Shown here: piece by piece, positions 24,233-33,068 of the stretch
Layout: the number at the start of each line of letters is the position of its first letter
Numbering within the stretch: position 1 is the stretch's first letter
Origin: an uncultured Ruminococcus sp.
Lineage (GTDB): Bacteria > Bacillota > Clostridia > Oscillospirales > Acutalibacteraceae
DNA length: 61,148 bases
Direction: 5' to 3'
Assembly: GCA_902802795.1 (NCBI GenBank)
Contig: CADCNI010000020.1
Span: 1 to 61,148 of the forward strand
Program-made: the position numbers and the translations under genes
The notes under the pieces: generated by a model
Told to the model about the DNA's origin: nothing
Databases searched by the model: none
Seen by the model: the letters and a program-made list of their open reading frames with translations, nothing else

Positions 24233-24291
24233 AGAAAACGCCGTATCGGCAGGTATGCTCTTTCACATACTATGCCTGATCCGGCGTTTTG
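24233..24291. other. Long hairpin in a divergent spacer
   Basis: AAAACGCCG pairs with CGGCGTTTT, and GGCA/TGCC plus GGTATG/CATAC pair further in. It lies between the starts of two divergent genes, where a terminator is not expected. It may be an attenuator, the end of a lost gene, or a small element. Confidence 0.5.
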
Positions 24292-24379
24292 GTTCATTGA
24301 TCGCGTGGATGATGGTTAGCGGGAAGTGCGAAGTGTGGCGCGGCACAACTGCAAATGACTGCAAGATTGTTTCCGTCTC

Positions 24380-24408
24380 TTGACACTCTCGTTTTTGCGT
24401 GTTATACT
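24380..24408 (+). promoter_or_regulatory. Sigma-A promoter of the DUF4373 gene
   Basis: TTGACA (24380-24385), 17 bases, TATACT (24403-24408); 70 bases before the ATG. Confidence 0.8.
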
Positions 24409-24478
24409 AGAATAAAAGTTCCGTAAAAGGTATTAAAAATCAAAATAACGACGAAAAAACAGAATGGAGAGATGAAAA

Positions 24479-25519
24479 ATGGCACGTCCACGCAAGACAG
24501 GACTCACTTATTTCTATAAAGACACGAGTGAGTGGGATGATTATCGCATCATCGACCTGGTGGGGACTTTCGGCCCCGCAGGGTATGCCGTGTACGATGT
24601 GATACGAGGCGAGGTGTATAAAAACGGGTATTATCTGGAGATTTCCATCGAAAAACTCGCGTTGCTGGTCATACGGGAGATAGGAAACCGATGGATACAG
24701 GACAAGGCTTTTGTGCGGGAAGTAGTGGCCTACTGCGGGGAGATCGGGCTGTTGGATCCCGTTCTTCTGTCGCAATCGGTCTTTACATCGAAAGACATTC
24801 AGCAGCATTATGACGAAGTGACCGCGAGAAGCAAGGCGGATAAGACACAATATTGGCTGCTGGCGCCCAAACAAAAAAAGGAGCCGACGGCTTTCGGCAC
24901 ACCGGAAAAAGATGAAAAAGCCACAAAAACCGATGAATCCTCCGTGGAAAATGCGGTTTTCACAGCGAAAATGCAACAAAGTAAAGTAAAGCAAAGCAAA
25001 CAAAACAAAAGCAAATCAAAGCAAAGCAAACAAAAGCAAAGCAAAACGCCGCCGTGCCCTCCGGAAATCGACATGACGGGCGCGGAAGCGACTGCTGCCA
25101 TCGCTGCTGCTGCTGCTGCTGCTGCTGCCGCTGCTGATGAACAGGAACGGAGAGATATTTCTGACAGGGTTCAGGATGACTGCCAGGACATTGAAACTGC
25201 CTATTATGCCGTAACAGGACGGAGATTGACAGTGGAGGACAGACAAATGATTGATTCCTTGCAGCATAAGGGATTAACCATGCGGCATATGGTACAGACC
25301 ATCACCGATGTGGGCAGGAGAAACCGCGATCCCATCCATTCCTTCCGCTATTTTGTCCCCATTCTGCGGGAGTCCGTCCGCCAGGAAAGCCGCTACAGCA
25401 ACGAAAATGACGGTCGATATCCGCCGACCTACGATACGGCGGATATCGAGGCGATTCTGACCGCCGCGCAGATGTCTGTTCAGGTGGGACCGGATGAAGA
25501 CTATATCTATGACGATTGA
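24479..25519 (+). CDS. DUF4373 (Lin1244/Lin1753-like) protein
   Basis: 346 residues; ATG 24479 behind GGAGAG. Residues 1-110 match the Lin1244/Lin1753-like domain (KTGLTYFYKDTSEWDDYRI, then FGPAGYAVYDVI), found mostly in phage, plasmid and conjugative-element replication proteins. Residues about 160-190 are a Lys/Ser/Gln repeat (KQSK and NKSK units coded by AAGCAAA repeats) and about 205-220 are poly-alanine coded by GCTGCTGCT. The C-terminal helical domain (about 225-310) looks like a helicase-loader or replication-initiator tail. There are no other mobile-element genes beside it, so it is either a remnant or a solitary domesticated gene. The two simple repeats are prone to slippage. Confidence 0.75.
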   Translation: MARPRKTGLTYFYKDTSEWDDYRIIDLVGTFGPAGYAVYDVIRGEVYKNGYYLEISIEKLALLVIREIGNRWIQDKAFVREVVAYCGEIGLLDPVLLSQSVFTSKDIQQHYDEVTARSKADKTQYWLLAPKQKKEPTAFGTPEKDEKATKTDESSVENAVFTAKMQQSKVKQSKQNKSKSKQSKQKQSKTPPCPPEIDMTGAEATAAIAAAAAAAAAAADEQERRDISDRVQDDCQDIETAYYAVTGRRLTVEDRQMIDSLQHKGLTMRHMVQTITDVGRRNRDPIHSFRYFVPILRESVRQESRYSNENDGRYPPTYDTADIEAILTAAQMSVQVGPDEDYIYDD

Positions 25520-25551
25520 CCGCCGTGGCACTGCCGACGGCATGGACGGTA

Positions 25552-26028
25552 TTACACCAGCAGCGCCACGGCATGCGCCGCAATGCCATCGCCGCTGCCC
25601 GTGAAGCCGAGTTTTTCTTCCGTAGTCGCCTTGACGCTGATCCGGTCAACGCCGACCGAGCAGGCCTTGGCGATGGTTTCCCGCATGGACTGGATGTGGG
25701 GCGCGAGTTTGGGCGCCTGTGCGATGACGGTGGCGTCCACGTTGCCGATTTCATAGCCGTGTTCGCGTATGACGCGGCAGACTTCCGCCAGCAGCACCAT
25801 GCTGTCCGCGCCGAGGAAGCGGTCGTCGTTGTCGGGGAACAGATGCCCGATGTCCCCCAGCGCCGCCGCGCCTAAAATCGCGTCGGCGATCGCGTGCGCC
25901 AGCACATCCGCGTCGGAATGCCCCAGCAAGCCCTTTTCATAGGGGATATCCACGCCGCCGATGATGCATTTGCGTCCTTCCACCAGACGGTGAACGTCAT
26001 ATCCGTGTCCGATTCTCATATGTTTCAT
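25552..26028 (-). CDS. ispF: 2-C-methyl-D-erythritol 2,4-cyclodiphosphate synthase
   Basis: 158 residues. It cyclises CDP-ME 2-phosphate in the MEP isoprenoid pathway. Metal and substrate motifs are clear: GHGYDVHRL (Asp and His ligands, about 7-15), [12 protein letters not shown] (about 36-47), [11 protein letters not shown], and the C-terminal [10 protein letters not shown] block. Alternative starts are ATG 26028 and ATG 26019; AGGAA lies very close to the first. It ends 32 bases from the convergent DUF4373 gene. No other MEP gene is nearby. Confidence 0.96.
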   Translation of the reverse strand: MKHMRIGHGYDVHRLVEGRKCIIGGVDIPYEKGLLGHSDADVLAHAIADAILGAAALGDIGHLFPDNDDRFLGADSMVLLAEVCRVIREHGYEIGNVDATVIAQAPKLAPHIQSMRETIAKACSVGVDRISVKATTEEKLGFTGSGDGIAAHAVALLV

Positions 26029-26105
26029 GTTCCTTTCTTTTTACCCGGTGAGGGGGGGATTTGCTTTTATGATACCACATCCCAAGAAAAAATGCAATCG
26101 GAACC

Positions 26106-26134
26106 TTGACAGACAGACCAAAATGCAATACAAT
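26106..26134 (+). promoter_or_regulatory. Sigma-A-type promoter, probably for cwlD
   Basis: TTGACA (26106-26111), 17 bases, TACAAT (26129-26134). The gene it points to (TTG 26606) is now about 470 bases away, because a repeat element fills 26152-26525. Confidence 0.65.
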
Positions 26135-26151
26135 AGAGTAAAAATATTGTC

Positions 26152-26525
26152 TTAGGCGATTGTAAAAGCCAGTGGGAAGTGGGGAGTGGGAAGTGGGGAG
26201 AAAAAGAAGAAAAAGCGAAGCGCAACTAGCGAGCGAATGCGGATAGGTAAACTCCCTGTATTCGCCCAGCCTCGTCTTAGGCCTTGGCGCGTCTTGCTCG
26301 CGCCGTTTGCGGCGCTCGTGGGGCTTTGCCTCACTCCCCAGCAGGGCGCTGCCCTGCACCCGCGAGGAGGACCAGTCCGAGATGACGCTTGCCGTCATCG
26401 GCTCGACTCCCACGCTCGCATTCGCTCGCTAATTGCGCTTCGCTTTTTCTTCTTTTTTTCTTTTTCTCTCCACTCCCCACTTCCCACTCCCCACTAAATT
26501 TTCATTTACTTTTACAATCGCCTAA
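26152..26525. mobile_element. MITE-like element with complete terminal inverted repeats
   Basis: 374 bp. The left end TTAGGCGATTGTAAAAG (26152-26168) is matched exactly by CTTTTACAATCGCCTAA (26509-26525). Inside are GTGGGAA heptamers, a purine tract, AAGCGAAGCGCAACTAGCGAGCG, GC-rich hairpins, and the reverse of the same modules. A second copy of the left end is at 60942. No transposase, so movement would need one in trans. Confidence 0.8.
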
Positions 26526-26605
26526 AAATGAAAAGTCATAAAAAACGCCTGCGGGACATACATTGAACTGTACGGAAACAGATCAAAATCGGAGGCGTAT
26601 CAAAA

Positions 26606-27334
26606 TTGATTCATCTGAGGGCGAAGCATTGGTTTTTGGGTTTCATGGCGGCGGCGCTGGTGTTGTCGCTGCTGTTTTGCCACAGGCTTTACCGCGCGGA
26701 ACACGGCGTGAAAACGACGACGGCGCAGCAGGACAACAGCAGGGTCATCATCGTGGATGCGGGACACGGCGGCTTTGACGGCGGCGCGGTCGGCATTCAC
26801 GGCACCGTCGAAAAGGAGATCAACCTTGACATTGCGCTCAAGCTCCGCGATATGCTCGAGGAGGCAGGCTACACGGTGGTGATGACCCGTGAAACCGATA
26901 CCGCCACCAACGACAACGACAATACATCCACCCGCAGCAAAAAAGTCAGCGATATGCGCAACCGGCTCAATCTCACAAAGGTCTATCCCGGTTCTACCCT
27001 CGTGAGCATTCACCAGAATAAGCTCGAGGGCAGCAGCAGCGTGCGCGGAGGACAGATTTTTTATTCGCCCAACCGCGAGAGCAGCAAGCAGTTGGCGGAG
27101 TCGATCCAGCAGGAATTCAATCAGGCTATTCAGCCGGAAAAGCCCCGTGAGGTGGTGAAAACCGGCAAGAACCTGTATCTCTTTTACCATGCGCAAAACA
27201 CCGCCGTGCTATGCGAATGCGGCTTTCTCTCCAATCCGGAGGAGGAATCCCTGCTGAATACCGACGAATACCAGACCAAAATCGCCTATACCATCTATCG
27301 CGGTATTTTGCTCTACAAAGAGTGTGAAGTGTGA
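26606..27334 (+). CDS. cwlD: N-acetylmuramoyl-L-alanine amidase, CwlD-like
   Basis: 242 residues. TTG 26606 follows GGAGG by 10 bases. An N-terminal membrane/signal segment (about 9-27) leads to an Amidase_3 domain: the first zinc ligand in VDAGHGGFDGG (about 49-59), a Glu in VEKEINLD, the second His in VSIHQNKLEG, and the catalytic Glu in AVLCECGFLSN (about 206-216). The size fits CwlD, which removes peptides from muramic acid during spore cortex synthesis, allowing muramic-lactam formation. It could be another small amidase. The end of the protein (KECEV, stop) is read from GTGAAGT heptamers. Confidence 0.88.
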   Translation: MIHLRAKHWFLGFMAAALVLSLLFCHRLYRAEHGVKTTTAQQDNSRVIIVDAGHGGFDGGAVGIHGTVEKEINLDIALKLRDMLEEAGYTVVMTRETDTATNDNDNTSTRSKKVSDMRNRLNLTKVYPGSTLVSIHQNKLEGSSSVRGGQIFYSPNRESSKQLAESIQQEFNQAIQPEKPREVVKTGKNLYLFYHAQNTAVLCECGFLSNPEEESLLNTDEYQTKIAYTIYRGILLYKECEV

Positions 27335-27527
27335 AGTGCGAAGTGTGAAGTGTGAAGTGTGAAATGTGAAATGTGAAGTGTGAAGTGTGAAGTGCGAAGT
27401 GTGAAGTGTGAAATGTGAAATGTGAAATGTGAAGTGTGAAGTGTGAAGTGTGAAGTGTGAAGTGTGAAGTGTGAAATGTGAAATGTGAAATGTGAAGTGT
27501 GAAGTGTGAAATGGGAAGTTGTCAGCT
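27318..27527. repeat. Longest heptamer array (GTGAAGT type)
   Basis: About 29 contiguous 7-bp units, almost all GTGAAGT, GTGAAAT or GCGAAGT, starting inside the last codons of cwlD. Runs of the variant GTGAAAT recur in blocks (three blocks), suggesting duplication of larger groups of units. Confidence 0.9.
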
Positions 27528-27545
27528 TGTAAAGTCAGCCTACAG

Positions 27546-27742
27546 GGAAATCAATTTTGAAAACCGGGAGAACTCCCTCCGCCGTTTGCTTGCAAAACAT
27601 GCACCTCCCTCAGGGAGGGAGGCATTATCGGCTCCCTCTTTGAGGGGGCTGTCTGACGGGTGACTGGGGGAGTGCAAACTGCGCCGGGTTTTTCAACGCA
27701 GTTTAGCGAATCCGGCGAATGTTATCACCAAAATTGATTTCC
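27546..27742. mobile_element. MITE-like element carrying a palindromic CTCCCTC repeat
   Basis: 197 bp bounded by GGAAATCAATTTTG (27546-27559) and its reverse complement CAAAATTGATTTCC (27729-27742). The inside (27572-27674) is related to the palindromic repeats at 13703 and 45808. No ORF. Confidence 0.65.
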
Positions 27743-27763
27743 GTGGTCAGCCTACAAAAGCAA

Positions 27764-27791
27764 TTGACTTTTCGGAGATTTGTGGTATAAT
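27764..27791 (+). promoter_or_regulatory. Promoter of the LRR lipoprotein pair
   Basis: TTGACT (27764-27769), 16 bases, TATAAT (27786-27791), 34 bases before ATG 27825. Confidence 0.75.
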
Positions 27792-27824
27792 GGGAATAAT
27801 CATACAGGAAAGAAGCTGGTGGTC

Positions 27825-29150
27825 ATGTTTTTTCAGAGTGGATGGAAGAAAGGCGTCGTGCTGAGCGTATGGATGACGGCGCTTGTTCTGTTGCTGGCGG
27901 GGTGTGCTTCGCCCTTCCAGCCGAAAGACGTTACGGTGGGCGGCGTTTCGTATGCGCCCGATACAACGGATTTTGTGGTGACGCGTTCGGATTTTAACGA
28001 TTACGAGGGCTTGCGGCAGTTGGAATCGCTGAAGGTGCTGGATCTTACCGCGCTGGAGCTGACGGGCGAAGCCTACGACGCGATTGCCGCGCAGGTGAGC
28101 GATCAGGTGAAGATCCTCTGGAGCGTTCCGCTGGGAGAAAAAAAGGTTCCCAACACCCAGACCGATTGGCAGGTGTCGCCCGACGAACTCGTGGAACTGG
28201 TACCCAATCTCCGTTATTTTCCGCCGGTTGCCAGCCTTTCCATAGAGGAAGAATGCCCACTGACGGAAGAAGTGGCGGGCAGCATGCAGACCTTGCGGGA
28301 AACCTATCCCGATCTGACGGTGGCGTGTCATTCACAGATATACGGTCAGGCCATCGACAGCAGCACGGACAAGCTGGTGCTCAGCAATCAGAAGATCAAG
28401 GATGTGGAGCCGCTGCGGCTGGCCGTCCGGATTTTCCCCGCTATCAAAACCTATGAAATGTGCGAGTGCGGCCTTTCCGATGAGGTGATGGGGGGGCTGC
28501 GTGAGGAATTCCCCGATGTGACGTTTATCTGGGTGGTACACTGCGGAAGATTCAGCATCCGCACGGACGCGCAGGTTTTTTCCACATGGGAAGTCAAGGC
28601 TGCGCCGGAATACACCGAACAGACTTTTGCTCCCCTTTTCCGGTACTGCACAGAGCTGAGAGCGCTGGATCTGGGGCATCATGGCATTAAGGATATCAGT
28701 GAAATCGTCAATCTCAAAAAATTGCAGGCGCTTGATCTGACGGACAACGAAATCAAGGATATTTCTCCCCTGGCGGAATTGCCGGATCTGACATTTCTGA
28801 TGATGTTTGACAATAAAATCAAAGACCTTTCACCGCTGGAAAATAATCAAAAATTGGAGGACATCAATATTATCTTCAATAAGTACGTGAAAAACGTCAC
28901 AGTGGTGACAAAACTTCCCCGTCTGAGGCGGTTGTTTATCGCCTATTGTCTCGTCAGTGATGAGGACAAGGAAATTATCGAAAAGGGCATTCCGAAGGAC
29001 TGTCAGTTTGCGAAAAACGATTATGGCTTTGGTAAATACGACTCCGGGTGGCGCTGGGATGACAGAGTAAAGACGCTCCGCAACGCCTTTGGCCACTGGA
29101 GAAAGGTGAAGGAATTCCGTAGCTGCGACGACGTGGTGTTTTACGAATAA
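27825..29150 (+). CDS. Leucine-rich-repeat lipoprotein (paralogue 1)
   Basis: 441 residues from ATG 27825 (an in-frame GTG 27819 is possible; AGGAAAG lies upstream). The N-terminus has a lipobox LLAGC (Cys about 27), so it is anchored outside the membrane. A Cys-containing middle domain with the pair TYEMCECGLSD is followed by LRRs of the internalin type (ALDLGHHGIKDISEIVNLKKL, ALDLTDNEIKDISPLAEL). The next gene is a paralogue with the same order of domains. Such lipoproteins bind proteins or glycans at the surface; no specific ligand can be given. Confidence 0.85.
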   Translation: MFFQSGWKKGVVLSVWMTALVLLLAGCASPFQPKDVTVGGVSYAPDTTDFVVTRSDFNDYEGLRQLESLKVLDLTALELTGEAYDAIAAQVSDQVKILWSVPLGEKKVPNTQTDWQVSPDELVELVPNLRYFPPVASLSIEEECPLTEEVAGSMQTLRETYPDLTVACHSQIYGQAIDSSTDKLVLSNQKIKDVEPLRLAVRIFPAIKTYEMCECGLSDEVMGGLREEFPDVTFIWVVHCGRFSIRTDAQVFSTWEVKAAPEYTEQTFAPLFRYCTELRALDLGHHGIKDISEIVNLKKLQALDLTDNEIKDISPLAELPDLTFLMMFDNKIKDLSPLENNQKLEDINIIFNKYVKNVTVVTKLPRLRRLFIAYCLVSDEDKEIIEKGIPKDCQFAKNDYGFGKYDSGWRWDDRVKTLRNAFGHWRKVKEFRSCDDVVFYE

Positions 29151-29169
29151 CTGAAAGGAGAATCGGGAA

Positions 29170-30486
29170 ATGCATTGCATGCCTCAGATAAAAAAAGTAT
29201 CGGTTTTGTTGGGGATGCTGCTTGGGTGTCTGCTGTTTTTTTGCGCCTGCGGCGGCGGGAAGGACAGCGGCGTGAAAATCGGCGACCGGACATTTGACGC
29301 GGACACGACGGCGGTTTCCATCACGGACGCCGCCTTTGACGATTACGCCGCGCTGTCGCAATTAACGCAGCTTTCCGTGCTCGATCTGACGGCGCTGCCC
29401 CTTACGCCTGAGAAATACGAACAGATTTCCGCGCAGGTGGGGGAGGACGTAACCATTCTATGGAATGTGCCGCTGGGAGAGAAACAGGTGCCGTGTACGG
29501 CCGACGCTCTTCATCTGACGGAATCGCAGTTGGCACAGGCGGCAGAAGCGCTGCCGTATTTTACCGATTTGAAAAGCGTTACCGTCGAACCGTGCGCTTT
29601 GTCGGAAGATCTGTGCCGCGTGGCGGAGACCGTTCGCGAGCGGTTTCCTGACGCGCAGGTGAAGGCCGGTTCTCAGATTGCGGGAGTGGCCGTTGACACC
29701 GAAACGGAAAAAGTGGTTCTGAACAAAATCAAACTCTCCGACAGTGATATCATCCGTCTGGCCGTGAGGGCGTTCCCCAACATCAAGACCTATGAGATGT
29801 GCCAGTGCGGATTAAGCGACGACGTGATGGGCAAGTTGCGGGAGGATTTTCCGGATATTACGTTTATCTGGACGGTCGAGTTCGACCGGTTTTCCGTCAG
29901 AACGGATGCGGTGGTTTTTTCGACCCTCGAATATGAAATTTTCCGCAATATGACGGAGGAAACCTTCCGTCCGCTTTTCACCTATTGCACCGAACTGCGG
30001 GCGCTGGATATCGGCCATCACGGCATAAAGGATCTCAGCGGGCTGGCCAATCTCAAAAAGCTTCAGGTTTTGATATTGACGGATAATCCCGTCTCGGATA
30101 TTTCCCCTCTGGCCGAGCTGAAGGATCTGAAGTATCTCGAAATCAACCGCAGCGAGGTAACCGACGTCACGCCTCTTACCAAGATAGATATAGAAATGCT
30201 TTCGCTCAACGAAAACCGCCACCTGCAAAATATTCCGGAGCTGGTAAAATGTCAGAAGCTCGAAGGACTGTTTCTCTTTCTTACCAATATGAAGAAGGAT
30301 GAGGCGAATACCCTCTTAAAAGGCCTTCCCGATGGTTGCTATTTCAATTACGGTCCGTCTACGCCTGATTTTCATACCATTTTTTTTGAAAAAAAGGGCA
30401 TAAAGGTCCGGGAAGCATTTCGCAACTGGAAAAACGTGGAATCGTTTGATTACAACACCAAAAATATGTATGTGCTGAAAAAATAA
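29170..30486 (+). CDS. Leucine-rich-repeat lipoprotein (paralogue 2)
   Basis: 438 residues; ATG 29170 behind AAAGGAG, 19 bases after paralogue 1. An internal ATG (29179, MPQIKK...) is a possible alternative start. Signal peptide with lipobox (FFCAC, Cys about 27). Shared landmarks with paralogue 1: DFDDYxxLxQL near the N-terminus, ILWNVPLGEK, TYEMCQCGLSDDVMGKLREDFPD, and LRRs beginning ALDIGHHGIKDLSGLANLKKL. They clearly arose by tandem duplication but are well diverged, so the duplication is old. Confidence 0.85.
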   Translation: MHCMPQIKKVSVLLGMLLGCLLFFCACGGGKDSGVKIGDRTFDADTTAVSITDAAFDDYAALSQLTQLSVLDLTALPLTPEKYEQISAQVGEDVTILWNVPLGEKQVPCTADALHLTESQLAQAAEALPYFTDLKSVTVEPCALSEDLCRVAETVRERFPDAQVKAGSQIAGVAVDTETEKVVLNKIKLSDSDIIRLAVRAFPNIKTYEMCQCGLSDDVMGKLREDFPDITFIWTVEFDRFSVRTDAVVFSTLEYEIFRNMTEETFRPLFTYCTELRALDIGHHGIKDLSGLANLKKLQVLILTDNPVSDISPLAELKDLKYLEINRSEVTDVTPLTKIDIEMLSLNENRHLQNIPELVKCQKLEGLFLFLTNMKKDEANTLLKGLPDGCYFNYGPSTPDFHTIFFEKKGIKVREAFRNWKNVESFDYNTKNMYVLKK

Positions 30487-30560
30487 CGCAAAAATCAACG
30501 CTATCAGATGATATCTCATCCGGCCTGTCATCCGACGTGCCGGCGTTGCAAGCGGAACAG

Positions 30561-30605
30561 CGGCAGACGTTGCAGGCGAAGCCGACGTCTGCCGCGATTT
30601 TTTTT
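30561..30605 (+). terminator. Strong terminator after the LRR lipoproteins
   Basis: Perfect 10-bp stem CGGCAGACGT (30561-30570) with ACGTCTGCCG (30585-30594), then CGATTTTTTTT. It lies 25 bases before the radA start, so radA needs readthrough or its own promoter. Confidence 0.85.
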
Positions 30606-30629
30606 AACGGAAAGGGAGAAAATGATCGT

Positions 30630-32027
30630 ATGGCAAAAGCGAGAAATGTCTATGTGTGCAGCGAGTGCGGCTACGAGTCGGGCAAATGGTATGGCAAATG
30701 CCCTTCCTGCGGGGAATGGAATACGCTGGAAGAACAGGTGCGGGAGGCCGCTCCGGCCGCGTCAGGATTGAGGCGGAGCGGTACTGCCGCCGCGACGGGG
30801 GTGACGCTGGCCGCGTCGGATCTGCCGGTGGCCATCCGCGATATCAGCACCGCCAGTGAACCGCGCTACAGCACCGGCATGGGAGAGCTTGACCGCGTGC
30901 TGGGCGGCGGCATCGTGAAAGGCTCGCTGATTCTGCTGGGCGGTGACCCCGGCATCGGCAAATCCACCATATTGTTGCAAATCTGCGAGTTTATGGGGCG
31001 GGACAAGAAGATACTGTATGTCTCCGGCGAGGAATCCCGCCGGCAGCTCAAGCTGCGCGCCATCCGGCTGGGAGTCAACAGCGAAAATCTGTACGTACTC
31101 GCGGAAACCGACGTGGAGCGCGTCATTGAAAACATCCGCGTGATGAAGCCGGACATGGTGATGATCGACTCGATTCAGACCATGTGTCTCAAAGATCTCA
31201 GCTCGTCCCCCGGCAGCGTGGTGCAGGTGAGGGAATGCACCAACGCCATTATGCGCACCATCAAGGCGCTGGAAATTCCTACCGTATTGGTAGGCCACGT
31301 CAACAAGGACGGCGCAATCGCGGGGCCGAAGGTGCTGGAGCATGTGGTGGACGCGGTGCTGTACATCGAGGGCGACCGCCATTTGTCCTACCGCATTCTG
31401 CGGGCGGTCAAGAACCGCTACGGCTCCACCAACGAGATCGGCGTGTTTGACATGCAGGACAACGGCCTGCGGGAAGTGGAGAACCCCTCCATGATGCTGC
31501 TGTCGGGTCGTCCGGTCAATGTGTCCGGCACCTGCGTCGCCTGCACAATGGAGGGAACGCGTCCCATTCTGGCGGAGGTGCAGGGATTGGCGGCGTCAAG
31601 CGGCTTCGGCAATCCGAGGCGCATGTCCACGGGCTTCGATATCAGCCGCATGAACCTCATCATTGCGGTGCTGGAAAAGCGTTCGGGGTACTTCTTTGCC
31701 AATATGGACACCTACATCAACATCGTAGGGGGATTGAAGCTCTACGAACCCGCCGCCGATCTGGCGGTCGCCATTGCGCTGGTGAGCAGTCTGAAGGATC
31801 TGTGCGTGGGGGAGGACGTCATCGCCTTCGGGGAGATCGGGCTTGCGGGCGAACTCCGGGCGGTCAATCACGCAGAAGCCCGCATCCGTGAAGCCGCGCG
31901 ACTCGGTTTCAAGCGGTGCATTCTGCCCTATCACAATTTAAAGACGCTCTCCCTTTCGCCGCAGGAATACGGCATTCAGCTCTACGCCGTCAAGTCGGTG
32001 CGGCAGGCCATCGAGGTGCTTTCCTGA
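30630..32027 (+). CDS. radA: DNA repair protein RadA (Sms)
   Basis: 465 residues from ATG 30630; the frame is open further upstream, but that part covers a terminator. Zinc finger CSECGYESGKWYGKCPSCGEW (about 8-28), RecA-like ATPase with Walker A GGDPGIGKST (about 102-111), the RadA signature KNRYGSTNEIGVF (about 264-276), and a C-terminal Lon-like domain. RadA drives branch migration of recombination intermediates. The ribosome site AAAGGGAG is present. Confidence 0.96.
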   Translation: MAKARNVYVCSECGYESGKWYGKCPSCGEWNTLEEQVREAAPAASGLRRSGTAAATGVTLAASDLPVAIRDISTASEPRYSTGMGELDRVLGGGIVKGSLILLGGDPGIGKSTILLQICEFMGRDKKILYVSGEESRRQLKLRAIRLGVNSENLYVLAETDVERVIENIRVMKPDMVMIDSIQTMCLKDLSSSPGSVVQVRECTNAIMRTIKALEIPTVLVGHVNKDGAIAGPKVLEHVVDAVLYIEGDRHLSYRILRAVKNRYGSTNEIGVFDMQDNGLREVENPSMMLLSGRPVNVSGTCVACTMEGTRPILAEVQGLAASSGFGNPRRMSTGFDISRMNLIIAVLEKRSGYFFANMDTYINIVGGLKLYEPAADLAVAIALVSSLKDLCVGEDVIAFGEIGLAGELRAVNHAEARIREAARLGFKRCILPYHNLKTLSLSPQEYGIQLYAVKSVRQAIEVLS

Positions 32028-32074
32028 ACAGAGCAGGAAGGAAGGCGTGACAGGAATAAAACGGATTTTGTCTA

Positions 32075-32103
32075 TTGTAAAGAGGAAAGAAATATGGTAT
32101 AAT
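32075..32103 (+). promoter_or_regulatory. Promoter of the Rpn-family gene
   Basis: TTGTAA (32075-32080), 17 bases, TATAAT (32098-32103). Confidence 0.65.
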
Positions 32104-32126
32104 AAAACCGAGAGGGGATGATACCC

Positions 32127-33050
32127 ATGGAGCAGCATCCGATTGTCAAATTAAAGCTCGACGTGATCTTTAAAAGAGTGTTTGGCGACGCCAACAACGA
32201 GGATATTATTGCCGCCATGATATCCGCCCTGCTGGAGATACCGCGGGAGGATATCCGGAAAATCGAGATTCAGAATGTGGAACTGCCGCCGGAGGAAATG
32301 GAAGGGAAATTCAGCCGTCTGGATCTCAAACTGAATGTGGACGGTCAAACTGTGAATGTGGAAATGCAGATCAATTATGAGCCCGATTTCCGCGAACGCA
32401 CCCTTTTCTACTGGTCGAAAATGTACGGCAGCGATCTGAGAGCGGGGCAGGCATACGGAGATCTGAAACAAACGTATTGTGTGAATATTATCAATTTTAA
32501 CATTTTTGACTGTGAGGACTATCATTCGGATTTTGTCGTCATGGAAAAGAACCGACATGAAATACTGTCCGACAAGTTAGGCATCCATTTTTTTGAACTG
32601 AAAAAAATAGATAATGTCAGAAAAAACCAGGCGATGGAGGACTGGCTCCATCTGATTAACGCAGAAACGGAGGAAGAACTGATGGCCATTCAGCAAACAA
32701 CCACCATACCGGAAGTGAAGAAGACGATCGTCATGCTGCGTCACCTGAGCGCGGACGAGAAGGTGCGACAGGAAGCATACTACCGCGAAAAACGGATGCA
32801 TGACGAAGACAACGCCATCATCGGCTCCCGCAGAGAGGGATTTCAGGCAGGACTGGCAGAAGGCGAAGCCAGAGGATTAGTCAAAGGTCGTGCCGAGGGT
32901 CGTGCCGAGGGTCGCGCCGAGGGTCGTGCCGAGGGTCGTGCCGAAGGTCGTGCCGAGGGCGAAGCCAGAGTGAAGCAGACGCTTATCGAAAAATGGCGTG
33001 CCAAAGGCATGACGGACGAAGAAATCCGGGAATTGCTGGGCGAAAAATAA
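32127..33050 (+). CDS. Rpn-family recombination-promoting nuclease (PD-(D/E)XK)
   Basis: 307 residues from ATG 32127, with GAGAGGGG 9 bases upstream (an ATG at 32118 sits on the ribosome site and is less likely). LKLDVIFKRVFGD is the family opening. Catalytic residues of the PD-(D/E)XK fold are in SRLDLKLNVDGQTVNVEMQ (Asp, then ExQ, about 68-86). The C-terminal part is charged, and residues about 250-276 are a repeat of the tetrapeptide GRAE coded by a 12-bp tandem repeat, so length variation is likely. These proteins are DNA endonucleases linked to recombination and, in recent work, to phage defence. A decayed relative lies at 59220-59869. Confidence 0.88.
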   Translation: MEQHPIVKLKLDVIFKRVFGDANNEDIIAAMISALLEIPREDIRKIEIQNVELPPEEMEGKFSRLDLKLNVDGQTVNVEMQINYEPDFRERTLFYWSKMYGSDLRAGQAYGDLKQTYCVNIINFNIFDCEDYHSDFVVMEKNRHEILSDKLGIHFFELKKIDNVRKNQAMEDWLHLINAETEEELMAIQQTTTIPEVKKTIVMLRHLSADEKVRQEAYYREKRMHDEDNAIIGSRREGFQAGLAEGEARGLVKGRAEGRAEGRAEGRAEGRAEGRAEGEARVKQTLIEKWRAKGMTDEEIRELLGEK

Positions 33051-33068
33051 CAAAGGGGAGTGTTTCCG

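Noticed and set aside
27318-27527. Heptamer array as a CRISPR array or centromere
   Set aside because: Units are contiguous 7-mers without spacers, and the same units occur in many places.
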